Positions 44,396 through 52,604 of a stretch of 64,000 nt of DNA are shown one piece after another. How positions within the stretch are numbered: the first letter of the stretch is position 1; each line of letters starts with the position of its first letter. Both the position numbers and the translations under genes were made by a program. The stretch is from UBA952 sp044361535 (lineage in GTDB: Bacteria; Bacteroidota; Bacteroidia; Flavobacteriales_D; Crocinitomicaceae), in NCBI GenBank assembly GCA_044361535.1, contig JBIKIQ010000001.1, positions 186,001 to 250,000 on the forward strand, read 5' to 3'. Below the pieces are notes generated by a model. The model ran no database searches. It was given only the letters and a program-made list of their open reading frames with translations, and was not told the DNA's origin.

Positions 44396-45177
44396 CAGAA
44401 ATACTGATCGCTTTTTCATGTTTTTTTGCATTAATGACACTTGCGTTCATAGCGCTTTTTATCACGTACAAAAATAGAATTGAACGAGAACAAGAGGCCT
44501 TGAATGTGGCTGAAATAAATTTTGAAAGACAAATAAGTGAGGCTTCTATGAAAGCAGAACAGCAGGAACGCGCTCAAATTGCGATGGATTTACACGATGA
44601 AGTTGGAGCACTGGTTACCGTATTAAAAATCAATGTTTTGAATGCCCAAAATAATTTAGAGGATTTGCAAAAAGCCCAAGCTATTTTGATAGAAACAGAA
44701 GAGCTTATTGAAAAAACTGCAGAATCTATTCGAGGTATTTCAACGCGCATTTCCCCACCAACACTCGTGAAAATGGGGCTAGATATTACCTTTTTAGAAT
44801 TAATTAAAACAATCAATTCTTCTGACCAAATTCAAATCTTGTATCAAAGTAATATTCAAGAGAAGCGTTTTCCCATGGAGATTGAATTAAACGTTTATCG
44901 CATTTTAATTGAAAGTTTGAACAACATCATTAAACATGGAAATACAGAATCGGTTGAAGTTGATTTTTACGTTACGTCTTCTCTTTTAACGCTTAATTTT
45001 TCATACAAAGGTATTGGATTAACAAATAAAGAGGTGCAAAATCAGTTGAGGAAAGAAAAAGGGAATGGCTTAAAAAGTATTCAATCTCGAATAAATAATT
45101 TAAAGGCAAGTATTGATTACGATTTTAATGGTGAATCACAGGCACAAATCAAAATAAAAATACCAATTAATGACTGA
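44368..45177 (+). CDS. Sensor histidine kinase, HisKA_3 type
   Basis: The TTG at 44368 lies inside the upstream gene; the next candidate, ATG 44434, would cut the membrane helix. The 269-residue protein has one transmembrane helix (about residues 9-33) and a short coiled coil. The dimerisation helix has the phosphorylated His76 in IAMDLHDEVGAL, and a HATPase domain follows (N box LIESLNNIIKHGN, G box GNGLKSIQSRINN). There is no sensory domain of its own, so input must come from another protein, probably the overlapping seven-helix protein. It overlaps the response regulator by 8 bp. The class is that of DesK/NarX-type kinases. Confidence 0.9.
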   Translation: MATTENFTLAEILIAFSCFFALMTLAFIALFITYKNRIEREQEALNVAEINFERQISEASMKAEQQERAQIAMDLHDEVGALVTVLKINVLNAQNNLEDLQKAQAILIETEELIEKTAESIRGISTRISPPTLVKMGLDITFLELIKTINSSDQIQILYQSNIQEKRFPMEIELNVYRILIESLNNIIKHGNTESVEVDFYVTSSLLTLNFSYKGIGLTNKEVQNQLRKEKGNGLKSIQSRINNLKASIDYDFNGESQAQIKIKIPIND

Positions 45178-45838
45178 GAAAATAAAAGTGGCATTGGTAG
45201 ATGATCAAACAATCATTCGTAAGGGGTTGATAAAATTATTTGAGAATCATCCTCATATCCAGGTAGTTTGCGAGGCTAATAATGGGAAGGAAATTGTTGA
45301 TTGGTTTGAACAGAATTTCGAGAATTCTCTCATTGATATTGTGTTAATGGACATTCAAATGCCAACAATGGATGGATGGGAGGCAACAGAAATTCTTGTT
45401 ACGAAATACGATAATCTTAAAATAATTGGCTTGAGTTCTTATGATAACGAGGCTTTTATTGATCGATTTATTCGTTGTGGTGGAAGAGGCTACCTGTTGA
45501 AAGTTCAGGAAGTAGATGAAATTGTTTCAGCCATGGAGCAAGTATTGGAAATTGGGTATTATTTAAGCGAACGTGTACCTCTCTCTAAAATACACGAACT
45601 GATAATCAACAATGAAGTTTCTCCAACCTTTAATACACAAGTATTATCCGCACAAGAAATTAAAGTTGTTAGACTAATTTGCGAGGAAAAAACAAGTCAA
45701 GAAATTGCAGATTTATTATTTATTTCAAAGAAAACCGTTGAATCACACCGCGATCGTATCTTACAAAAGATCAAAGCGCGAAATATGATTGGAATTGCCA
45801 TGTACGCAATCAAACATAATATCATTGATTTAAAATAA
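45170..45838 (+). CDS. NarL/LuxR-family response regulator 1
   Basis: The 222-residue regulator has a receiver domain (acidic pair Asp11-Asp12, phosphoacceptor Asp61 in LMDIQMP) and Lys near residue 110 in YLLKVQE. Its C-terminal LuxR-type helix-turn-helix reads LSAQEIKVVRLICEEKTSQEIADLLFISKKTVESHRDRI. It overlaps the kinase gene. Regulator 3 (49339-50007) is a near-identical copy. The five amino-acid differences are all in the first 82 residues; the rest, including the DNA-binding domain, is identical. Both probably bind the same DNA sites. Confidence 0.93.
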   Translation: MTEKIKVALVDDQTIIRKGLIKLFENHPHIQVVCEANNGKEIVDWFEQNFENSLIDIVLMDIQMPTMDGWEATEILVTKYDNLKIIGLSSYDNEAFIDRFIRCGGRGYLLKVQEVDEIVSAMEQVLEIGYYLSERVPLSKIHELIINNEVSPTFNTQVLSAQEIKVVRLICEEKTSQEIADLLFISKKTVESHRDRILQKIKARNMIGIAMYAIKHNIIDLK

Positions 45839-46044
45839 ATTACGCGATAAACTTAGAATGGAATAGGGGTAATTAATTGCTGAATAAACCATTAAGGGTA
45901 AACCCCCAATTTTCATCTTATTTCTTAGCCTATGGAGAACAAAAAAACGTAAACAAAGAAAATAAGGACGTAAAAAAAGTACGCAAGGTGTATTTTTTTA
46001 ATAAGGGAAATTAGACTAATGTTTTGCGTTAAGCTCCTAAAGTT

Positions 46045-46683
46045 TCAATCTTCTTTCTTCACGTAATACCCCATCAAAATACATTTTCGAACCAAATCGA
46101 TCACATTTGAAACGGCAAACTTTTGCATCAAACGCGTTCGAATTAAATCAACTGTTTTTTTGGAACGAAAGATTGTCTTGCTGATTTCATCACTCGTTTT
46201 GCCTTCGCAAATAAGATTTAGAATAATGGATTCGCGTTCATCCAGTTCAATTTTATCAATTTTTACTGAATCGTTTGTGTCAACCAAACGAGGAGCCACG
46301 TGCTGTTTGCCTTGATAAAATACATTAAATAGCACATCCACCGTTTCATCAATGGAACACGTTTTTGACAAAAAACCATGTGCGCCAAGTGCTTTGTACT
46401 CATTTATTATTTCCTTTTCTTCATACATACTCAGCATAATCACCTTCAAATCGGGGTGATGTACTTGTAAAACATGTAATGTTTGCTTTCCATTCATGAT
46501 TGGCATATTGATATCTAAAAGAACCACATCTACAGCATTGTTTTTCAGTTCATTTAGCAATTCCTGCCCATTAGAAACATCAAACGCAACTTTAATTCCT
46601 GCTTCCTTGTTCAGCAAATTTGCTACCCCTCGGCGAACCACAACGTGATCATCAACTAATGCTATGCGAATAGGTTTTTTCAT
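46045..46683 (-). CDS. NarL/LuxR-family response regulator 2
   Basis: The 212-residue regulator has Asp11-Asp12 and phosphoacceptor Asp57 (VVLLDINMP), a receiver ending around AHGFLSK, and a LuxR-type HTH (ILNLICEGKTSDEISKTIFRSKKTVDLIRTRLMQKF). It is only moderately similar to regulators 1 and 3. It is the last gene of the minus-strand operon, 8 bp after its kinase. It converges on regulator 1. The recognition helix differs from regulator 1 (RSKKTVDLIRTR against SKKTVESHRDR), so its DNA target likely differs. Confidence 0.92.
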   Translation of the reverse strand: MKKPIRIALVDDHVVVRRGVANLLNKEAGIKVAFDVSNGQELLNELKNNAVDVVLLDINMPIMNGKQTLHVLQVHHPDLKVIMLSMYEEKEIINEYKALGAHGFLSKTCSIDETVDVLFNVFYQGKQHVAPRLVDTNDSVKIDKIELDERESIILNLICEGKTSDEISKTIFRSKKTVDLIRTRLMQKFAVSNVIDLVRKCILMGYYVKKED

Positions 46684-46691
46684 GGTTAATT

Positions 46692-47498
46692 TTATACTTT
46701 GAACGGATATCTTAATTCAACAGAATAACCATCTTCTGATTTCTCAAAATGGAGGGTAGCACCAATTCTTTTTACACGATTGGAAACTGATTTTAGACCA
46801 AGTCCCATACTATTTGCTTGTTTCTTTGAATAATCTTGTTCTGTTAAACCAATTCCGTTGTGCATAAGTACTAAAACGAAGAGATTTTCAATTTTCGTAC
46901 ATTTTACGTCAATTTTAGTTGATCCTGAATGCTTTATGATATTTGTTATTAATTCCAGATAGACTCGGTAAAGATCTACTGCTTCTTCGGATTCTATGTT
47001 TAATTCTATTTCTACAGCTGTTTCAAAAACACAATTTGAAAAAGCTGATTTTGACATGATTTCAACGTGATGCTGAATGGCTTTGACAATGCCTAATTGA
47101 ATAACTTGATTGGGGATTAATTCTTTGGAGATATTACGAATCGATTGAATGGAACGATCAACCAATTGGATCGACTGGTTTAATTCAGATTCAGCGTGAT
47201 GTTCGTTTTGCTGCGGCTTCTTTCTGATATAATTTAAGTTTTTTTGAACTAAGGTTAAGGTAGCTCCAATCTCATCGTGTAAATCATCCGCAATTCGTTT
47301 TCGTTCTTTTTCTTGGGCGCTTAGAATAGCTTCCAAATTTGCCAAACTACTTTTTTGAGTTTCCAATTCTTTCTCTAAGTTCATCTGTTCGATGCGTTTT
47401 TTAAATAAAGAAAATAAATAGATGATAAAAACACTCAATAGAAGTATCATGAACAAGCTAAAAAAAATAATTTTAGTTAACAGCGCAAGTTCTTCCAT
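46692..47498 (-). CDS. Sensor histidine kinase of the minus-strand operon, HisKA_3 type
   Basis: The 268-residue kinase has one N-terminal transmembrane helix (about 8-31), a coiled coil, phosphorylated His74 in IADDLHDEIGATLT, and a HATPase domain (ELITNIIKHSG, then MGLGLKSVSNRVKRIG). Like the first kinase it has no sensory domain. Its start overlaps the end of the adjacent seven-helix protein gene by 22 bp, the same arrangement as in the plus-strand operon. This repeated overlap is the main evidence that a separate membrane protein is its input module. Confidence 0.9.
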   Translation of the reverse strand: MEELALLTKIIFFSLFMILLLSVFIIYLFSLFKKRIEQMNLEKELETQKSSLANLEAILSAQEKERKRIADDLHDEIGATLTLVQKNLNYIRKKPQQNEHHAESELNQSIQLVDRSIQSIRNISKELIPNQVIQLGIVKAIQHHVEIMSKSAFSNCVFETAVEIELNIESEEAVDLYRVYLELITNIIKHSGSTKIDVKCTKIENLFVLVLMHNGIGLTEQDYSKKQANSMGLGLKSVSNRVKRIGATLHFEKSEDGYSVELRYPFKV

Positions 47499-48136
47499 AA
47501 GTAATAACTAATAATAATCATATATAGAATCCAAAGACAGGCAAACATGCTCCAAATTATATTGGCGTAAGTGCTACTTATCAAAAGATAACGAATTTCA
47601 TCTCCAATCAAAGAGAAAAGCAGCTGATTTATAGAATAGATAAACGTAATACTTATTATTAAAAAAGGACCTTTCTTGTCATAAATAATAGTAGGTTTAT
47701 TTTTAAAAACATCAATTATATATAAAATGTAATGAGAAATAAAAGTTAAATTCACAATGGAATAGGTGATGGAATTATCGGTTAATAAACCACCTCTCAA
47801 GATAAACTCTGTTACTTCAGAAAATAGGGAGATTCCTAGGAATAAATACGCAAGTTTTTTAAATCGTATGCTGTAGTATTGATTTTTAAACAAAAGAAAG
47901 GTAAAAAAAGCCAGCGGCAAAATAAAAATGTGATAGGAGGGAAAAGCCGACTGATATAAAAAGGAGAATAAATAGCCAAAAAGCCCCATTGCTAGAATTG
48001 TAGCAGAATAGCCAAAAAACGGCCAGCCAAATGAACGTTGTGAAAGCGCTTTGCGGTACCAAAGCATGATAGTCGGTGGCAAAATAGATAAAATCGTTCC
48101 AAATAAAACACTAAGCGATATAAAAGTTGAAAACAT
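47477..48136 (-). CDS. Seven-helix membrane protein, putative sensor (paralogue 4)
   Basis: The 219-residue protein has about seven hydrophobic segments with short loops and a C-terminal YYLWKNLRC that overlaps the kinase start. Its first 75 residues are almost identical to paralogue 5 (48297-48956), including RKALSQRSFGWPFFGYSATI, whereas the C-terminal halves have diverged. A 20-bp palindrome lies about 113 bp upstream. It is only distantly like paralogues 1-3, sharing size and topology. No named family is recognised. Confidence 0.75.
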   Translation of the reverse strand: MFSTFISLSVLFGTILSILPPTIMLWYRKALSQRSFGWPFFGYSATILAMGLFGYLFSFLYQSAFPSYHIFILPLAFFTFLLFKNQYYSIRFKKLAYLFLGISLFSEVTEFILRGGLLTDNSITYSIVNLTFISHYILYIIDVFKNKPTIIYDKKGPFLIISITFIYSINQLLFSLIGDEIRYLLISSTYANIIWSMFACLWILYMIIISYYLWKNLRC

Positions 48137-48248
48137 CCTTAAATATAGAACATTATTATAGTATTTTTATGCATGCCTAAGTAAGTTTTTCAAATGATTC
48201 ATTTTGCTTTACTGTTATCAACACATTCAATAAATCACGCGCAGTAAA

Positions 48249-48268
48249 AATTAGAACATGTTCTAATT
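48249..48268. promoter_or_regulatory. 20-bp perfect palindrome upstream of paralogue 4
   Basis: AATTAGAACATGTTCTAATT is a perfect 20-bp palindrome located 113-132 bp upstream of the start at 48136. An identical palindrome lies at the matching place before paralogue 5. Dyads of this size suit a dimeric regulator; a LuxR-type regulator of this locus is one candidate. Confidence 0.6.
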
Positions 48269-48296
48269 CTTTGAAAAAGTAAATCTTAATTTTAAT

Positions 48297-48956
48297 CTAT
48301 TTCCTGCCCAAATTTTTCCATAAGTAATAACTAATAATAATCAAATATAGAATCCAAAGACAGGCAAAGATGCTCCAAATTAAATTTGCATAATTATTTG
48401 TGATTTGAAACCGAATGCCCTCTATCACAAATGAGAAAAGCAATTGAATTATGGAATAAATAAATGTAGCACTTATAATCATAAATGAACCCTTAGGATT
48501 AAGGATTACACTTGGTTTGTTTTTAAAATTATCGATGATATAGAACAAGTAATGAGCGATAAAAGTCAAATTCACAATGGAATAGGTAATGGAATTATCG
48601 GTTAAAAAACCTCCACGAACATTGAACTCAATAACCTCGGATAAAAGCCCTATAATCAGAAACAAATAAGCCAGTTTTTTGAATTTGACGCTGTAGTATT
48701 CATTTTTGAACAAAAGAAAGGTAAAAAAAGCCTGTGGCAAAATAAAAATGTGATAGGAGGGAAAAGCAGACTGATATAAAAAGGAGAATAAATAGCCAAA
48801 AAGCCCCATTGCTAGAATTGTGGCAGAATAGCCAAAAAACGGCCAGCCAAATGAACGTTGTGAAAGCGCTTTGCGGTACCAAAGCATGATAGCCGGTGGC
48901 AAAATAGATAAAATCGTTGCAAATAAAATACTAATCCCTTCGAAACTTGAAAACAT
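48297..48956 (-). CDS. Seven-helix membrane protein, putative sensor (paralogue 5)
   Basis: This 219-residue tandem duplicate of paralogue 4 was created with its upstream region; the unit is about 820 bp. It shares the nearly identical N-terminal 75 residues and differs more towards the C-terminus (NNYANLIWSIFACLWILYLIIISYYLWKNLGRK). It has no kinase of its own, because the next gene downstream is paralogue 4. It may provide an alternative sensor for the same kinase, or be a recent spare copy. Confidence 0.75.
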   Translation of the reverse strand: MFSSFEGISILFATILSILPPAIMLWYRKALSQRSFGWPFFGYSATILAMGLFGYLFSFLYQSAFPSYHIFILPQAFFTFLLFKNEYYSVKFKKLAYLFLIIGLLSEVIEFNVRGGFLTDNSITYSIVNLTFIAHYLFYIIDNFKNKPSVILNPKGSFMIISATFIYSIIQLLFSFVIEGIRFQITNNYANLIWSIFACLWILYLIIISYYLWKNLGRK

Positions 48957-49069
48957 CTTTAAATATATAACAATATTATAGAGTTTTTATGCGTGCCTAA
49001 ATAAGTTATTCAAATGATTCATTTTGCTTTACTGTTATCAACACATTCAATAAATCACGCGCAGTAAAG

Positions 49070-49089
49070 AATTAGAACATGTTCTAATT
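49070..49089. promoter_or_regulatory. 20-bp perfect palindrome upstream of paralogue 5
   Basis: Identical to the palindrome at 48249-48268 and 114-133 bp upstream of the start at 48956. It was duplicated with the gene. The surrounding 120 bp are also highly similar between the two copies. Confidence 0.6.
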
Positions 49090-49250
49090 TTTTGATGATT
49101 AAATTATTTTTCAACATTCACTTAATATTCAGTATTACAGGTGTTTATTTATGATATAGTGTTGCTTTTGGTAAAGCATAATTCAGCTTAATTCTGTTCA
49201 GATGTCATTTTCAGGTAACTTAGAGTAAAATAACTTTGTTTTATACTGAT

Positions 49251-49345
49251 AGAAGGGAATAACATAAAAAGCATTCAATCTTGAAGATATAACTTAAAGG
49301 AAAATATTGGTGATGAATTCAATGGAAAATACCAATTAATGACTG
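49251..49345 (+). pseudogene. Remnant of the 3' end of a histidine kinase gene
   Basis: The 90 bp before response regulator 3 align with the end of the plus-strand kinase gene (about 45050-45177). AGGGAAT, then AAAAAGCATTCAATC against AAAAAGTATTCAATC, a TTTAAAGG-like stretch and AAAATACCAATTAATGACTGAG match in order. The copy has a deletion of about 25 bp and many substitutions, and no reading frame is kept. It shows that the duplication that made regulator 3 once included its kinase. Confidence 0.7.
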
Positions 49346-50007
49346 AGAAAATTAAAGTGGCATTGGTAGATGATCAAGCAATCATTCGTAAGGGTTTGAT
49401 CAAATTATTTGAGAATCATCCTCATATCCAAGTTGTTTGCGAGGCAAATAATGGGAAAGAAATTGTTGAATGGTTTGAGCAGAATTTCGAGAATTCTCTT
49501 GTTGATATTGTGCTAATGGACATTCAAATGCCAATTATGGATGGATGGGAAGCAACCGAAATTCTTGTTGAAAAATACGATAATCTTAAAATAATTGGCT
49601 TGAGTTCTTATGATAACGAGGCTTTTATTGATCGATTTATTCGTTGTGGTGGAAGAGGCTACCTGTTGAAAGTTCAGGAAGTAGATGAAATTGTTTCAGC
49701 CATGGAGCAAGTATTGGAAATTGGGTATTATTTAAGCGAACGTGTACCTCTCTCTAAAATACACGAACTGATAATCAACAATGAAGTTTCTCCAACCTTT
49801 AATACACAAGTATTATCCGCACAAGAAATTAAAGTTGTTAGACTAATTTGCGAGGAAAAAACAAGTCAAGAAATTGCAGATTTATTATTTATTTCAAAGA
49901 AAACCGTTGAATCACACCGCGATCGTATCTTACAAAAAATCAAAGCGCGAAATATGATTGGAATTGCCATGTACGCAATCAAACATAATATCATTGATTT
50001 AAAATAA
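49339..50007 (+). CDS. NarL/LuxR-family response regulator 3 (duplicate of regulator 1)
   Basis: The 222-residue regulator keeps all receiver residues (Asp11-Asp12, Asp61) and the whole LuxR-type HTH of regulator 1. Substitutions are T13A, D44E, I55V, T66I and T78E; from about residue 83 onward the proteins are identical. The DNA of that part differs by about one base, which suggests recent gene conversion. Similarity continues about 75 bp past the stop. Its kinase partner has decayed to a remnant just upstream. It must therefore be phosphorylated by another kinase, act unphosphorylated, or be on the way out. Confidence 0.9.
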   Translation: MTEKIKVALVDDQAIIRKGLIKLFENHPHIQVVCEANNGKEIVEWFEQNFENSLVDIVLMDIQMPIMDGWEATEILVEKYDNLKIIGLSSYDNEAFIDRFIRCGGRGYLLKVQEVDEIVSAMEQVLEIGYYLSERVPLSKIHELIINNEVSPTFNTQVLSAQEIKVVRLICEEKTSQEIADLLFISKKTVESHRDRILQKIKARNMIGIAMYAIKHNIIDLK

Positions 50008-50216
50008 ATTACCATCTAAACTTAGAATGGAGTAGGGGTAATCAATTGCTGAATAAACCATTAAGGGTAAACCCCCAATTTTCATCTAAAGAGATATTTT
50101 TTATATCATTCTCATTGAATTTACTGTATGTTTGGGGCTGAAATCGTGGTGATTTTCTTAAAAGTTAGCATGATTTTCTTAATAGTTTTTTTTCTGATTT
50201 AATTAAAACCAAAAAC

Positions 50217-51830
50217 ATGAAAACTAAGTTTTTATTTCTTTTTTCAATTTGTACAGTATTTCTCTTGGCTAGTTGTACCTCAATATTTTTATCAAATAAA
50301 CAAAAGGTAACTATTGATACCAAAAATTCAGAATCAAAAGTGTATAGTTCAAATAACGAATTAACCTCAAGTTTAGATAAAAAAGTAAAAATTGAAAGAA
50401 TTGGTTCACAAGTTTTATTGGTTAAAACTCCTGGGCACAAGGACAAAAGGTTTTTAATACAACCTATTAAGCGAAGAATTGCCTTTTATCCATTAGCGGT
50501 CATGGATGTGTTACTTTACCCATTAGTTGGTGGAAGGTATCCCAAACAATATAAAACGCTATCGTACAAAAAGAATTTAGTATTGGAAAATAATTATAAG
50601 TATCCAACTAAAAGCGACGATGAAAAAAATATTTATGTTGAAGGACTAGTGTTTAGTGTTGATGATAAAATTAAAGATTTAAGAACATTTTATTTGACAG
50701 ATTATGATGGAGAGGATTTTATTGCCGAAGGAGAAAGGTTAATGAAAGCTGAAGATAAAAGACTTGAGAAAAAGAAAAAAAAGAATAAAAAAATATATCA
50801 GACAAGTACTATTGCGAAGGAAAATTCTGTTCAAGGAATTTACGAAGGAATCACAAATGATTTCAAAGATATTTTGGTTAAAACGGGTTATGTCGATACA
50901 GTTAACAAAATTTTTAGAGATGACAATAATTCAATTTGGATCGAAGGGAGCTTAAAAAATGTAAACGAGTTTATTGGATATCAAGGAGATCGCTTCAGAA
51001 TTTTGGGTACAAATATAGATTGGATAATATATAATAATTTTGAAGAACAAATAGATTCAATTCGGATATATAGCTACACAGATCCATTAAATTTAGATTA
51101 TTCAACTGAAAATAACGCCAAATTAATTGTTAAAGAGGTTTTTGAAATGAGTTATCTCAAACTTCATGAAAATGAATCTTTTAAAAAATTAATGAAGTCA
51201 AATAGTCAACTGGAAATTCCATCAGTTCAAACAAAATTTGACCAGCCAAAAGGAATTGTTGAAAATGTAGAACAAGCAAATACAGCTAGTGTAATTATAA
51301 AAAGAAAGGATAAGGGCCATGGTTCCGGTTTTGCTGTTTCAAATGATGGATATATTATTACAAATTTTCATGTTATTGCCGGAAAAATTAAAGACAAAAC
51401 TGAAAAGATGTCGGTTATTCTAGCTAATGGCGAGGAATTTCCAGCTGAAATTGTATCGTATAATCGGTCTAAAGATTTAGCTCTACTTAAAATTAATCAC
51501 AATTTTGAAAAAGCATTTTTATTAAAAACTACAAAGGAATTCAAGACTATGCAAGAAGTTTATACTATTGGTACTCCTAAATCCATTGAACTTGGGCAAA
51601 GTATTTCAATGGGTATAATTTCTAGCGAAAGAAAAAATAATAATAATAGTCTATTACAGTTGGGAATGAGCTTAAATTCAGGTAATAGTGGTGGGCCGGT
51701 GTTTGCTAAATCTGGAGTTTTAGTTGGTGTAGTCCGTTCTAAATTAATAGGAAGTAATACCGAAGGAGTGGCATTTGCTATTCCTGCGAATGAAGTAATT
51801 GAAGCACTTAATATTTTAATGAATAAATAA
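50217..51830 (+). CDS. Trypsin-like (S1C/DegP-type) lipoprotein protease with a novel N-terminal region
   Basis: The 537-residue precursor has a lipoprotein signal (VFLLASCTS, Cys20). Residues 20 to about 350 are not recognised. They include a PEGA-like start (SKVYSSNNELTSSLDKKVKIERIG and KTPGHKDKRFLI), a hydrophobic AFYPLAVMDVLLYPLVGGRYP and a highly basic run near 182-198. The last 180 residues are a chymotrypsin-fold protease: GHGSGFAVSNDGYIITNFHVI (catalytic His), RSKDLALLKI (Asp) and SLNSGNSGGPVF (Ser). There is no PDZ domain. It likely cleaves envelope proteins under stress. The next gene follows after 1 bp. Confidence 0.85.
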   Translation: MKTKFLFLFSICTVFLLASCTSIFLSNKQKVTIDTKNSESKVYSSNNELTSSLDKKVKIERIGSQVLLVKTPGHKDKRFLIQPIKRRIAFYPLAVMDVLLYPLVGGRYPKQYKTLSYKKNLVLENNYKYPTKSDDEKNIYVEGLVFSVDDKIKDLRTFYLTDYDGEDFIAEGERLMKAEDKRLEKKKKKNKKIYQTSTIAKENSVQGIYEGITNDFKDILVKTGYVDTVNKIFRDDNNSIWIEGSLKNVNEFIGYQGDRFRILGTNIDWIIYNNFEEQIDSIRIYSYTDPLNLDYSTENNAKLIVKEVFEMSYLKLHENESFKKLMKSNSQLEIPSVQTKFDQPKGIVENVEQANTASVIIKRKDKGHGSGFAVSNDGYIITNFHVIAGKIKDKTEKMSVILANGEEFPAEIVSYNRSKDLALLKINHNFEKAFLLKTTKEFKTMQEVYTIGTPKSIELGQSISMGIISSERKNNNNSLLQLGMSLNSGNSGGPVFAKSGVLVGVVRSKLIGSNTEGVAFAIPANEVIEALNILMNK

Positions 51831-51831
51831 T

Positions 51832-52482
51832 ATGAATCGTTTTTTAACTCTTTTATTTTTTGTAGTTTGTTTATTTTCTTTCTGCAAAAATTCAAATGCA
51901 CAAGTTTATCTAGCTCCTAAATACAGCGCTCCAACGGGATTTCTAAAAGAAATTGTTAATACTGGTTTTGGAATTGAATTAGGTGCCTCAAGTAAATTCT
52001 ACTTTGGAGTTCGATTTAGAAGTATTTTCAATGTAGAGTTTATGAATAATCCAAATGCAAAAGGAATTGTAACAAACTACTCAAATGGAAATGTAAATGG
52101 TCTACTTTCCGATACAAGAGGATTGAAAAATTATATTTATGCTGGCTTTGGTGGTGGATTAGATTTTGCTCCTGTTAAATTTGAAAAGTTCAATTTATAT
52201 TATGGATTGGATTGTTTATTAGGATTTAATTCTTCGACAACATTTAATTCTAGAATTTATAATGATGGTTCGGAGGATACGTTCGATGATTTCTTTTTAA
52301 GTAGGAATATAGGGTTTCGCCCTCGCGTTGGTATTGAATATCCATTCAAATTTGGTGCTTTTGGTTTGGAGTTTACACGATCATTTATTTTAGGAAAAGA
52401 TTTTAATGATGCAATTGAGAAACCAGCAAAATTGGTAGATTTTCATGGCAGATATAGTTTGGGTATCATTTATAAATTTTAG
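51832..52482 (+). CDS. Outer-membrane beta-barrel-like protein
   Basis: The 216-residue precursor has a signal peptide ending KNSNAQ (about residue 23). The mature part consists of alternating aromatic and Gly-rich strands (GFGIELGASSKFYFGVRFRS, YAGFGGGLDFAPVKF, IGFRPRVGIEYPFKFGAFGLEFTRSF) and ends with YSLGIIYKF. Its terminal Phe is typical of outer-membrane barrels folded by BamA. It follows the protease lipoprotein after one base, so the two are co-expressed; the protease might process or guard this protein. Ligand unknown. Confidence 0.75.
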   Translation: MNRFLTLLFFVVCLFSFCKNSNAQVYLAPKYSAPTGFLKEIVNTGFGIELGASSKFYFGVRFRSIFNVEFMNNPNAKGIVTNYSNGNVNGLLSDTRGLKNYIYAGFGGGLDFAPVKFEKFNLYYGLDCLLGFNSSTTFNSRIYNDGSEDTFDDFFLSRNIGFRPRVGIEYPFKFGAFGLEFTRSFILGKDFNDAIEKPAKLVDFHGRYSLGIIYKF

Positions 52483-52551
52483 TTGCTTTTTAGATTAAAC
52501 TAGCTTTAGTAGATATCACTTTTGCTTGGAAAGCAAAACTCGAATCCCACA

Positions 52552-52583
52552 AAAAAAGCCTTGACTTCAATCAAGGCTTTTTT
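52552..52583. terminator. Bidirectional terminator
   Basis: Stem AAAAAAGCCTTGA/TCAAGGCTTTTTT with a six-base loop. It is shared by the convergent barrel gene (+) and GAPDH gene (-). Confidence 0.9.
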
Positions 52584-52604
52584 GTAATTGACGTTTACTA
52601 ACGT

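Noticed and set aside
41696..50074. GGGTAAACCC motif at 41696, 45896 and 50065 as a regulator site
   Set aside because: Two of the three copies belong to the same duplication and one overlaps a stop codon, so there is no independent support; the motif is short and only near-palindromic.
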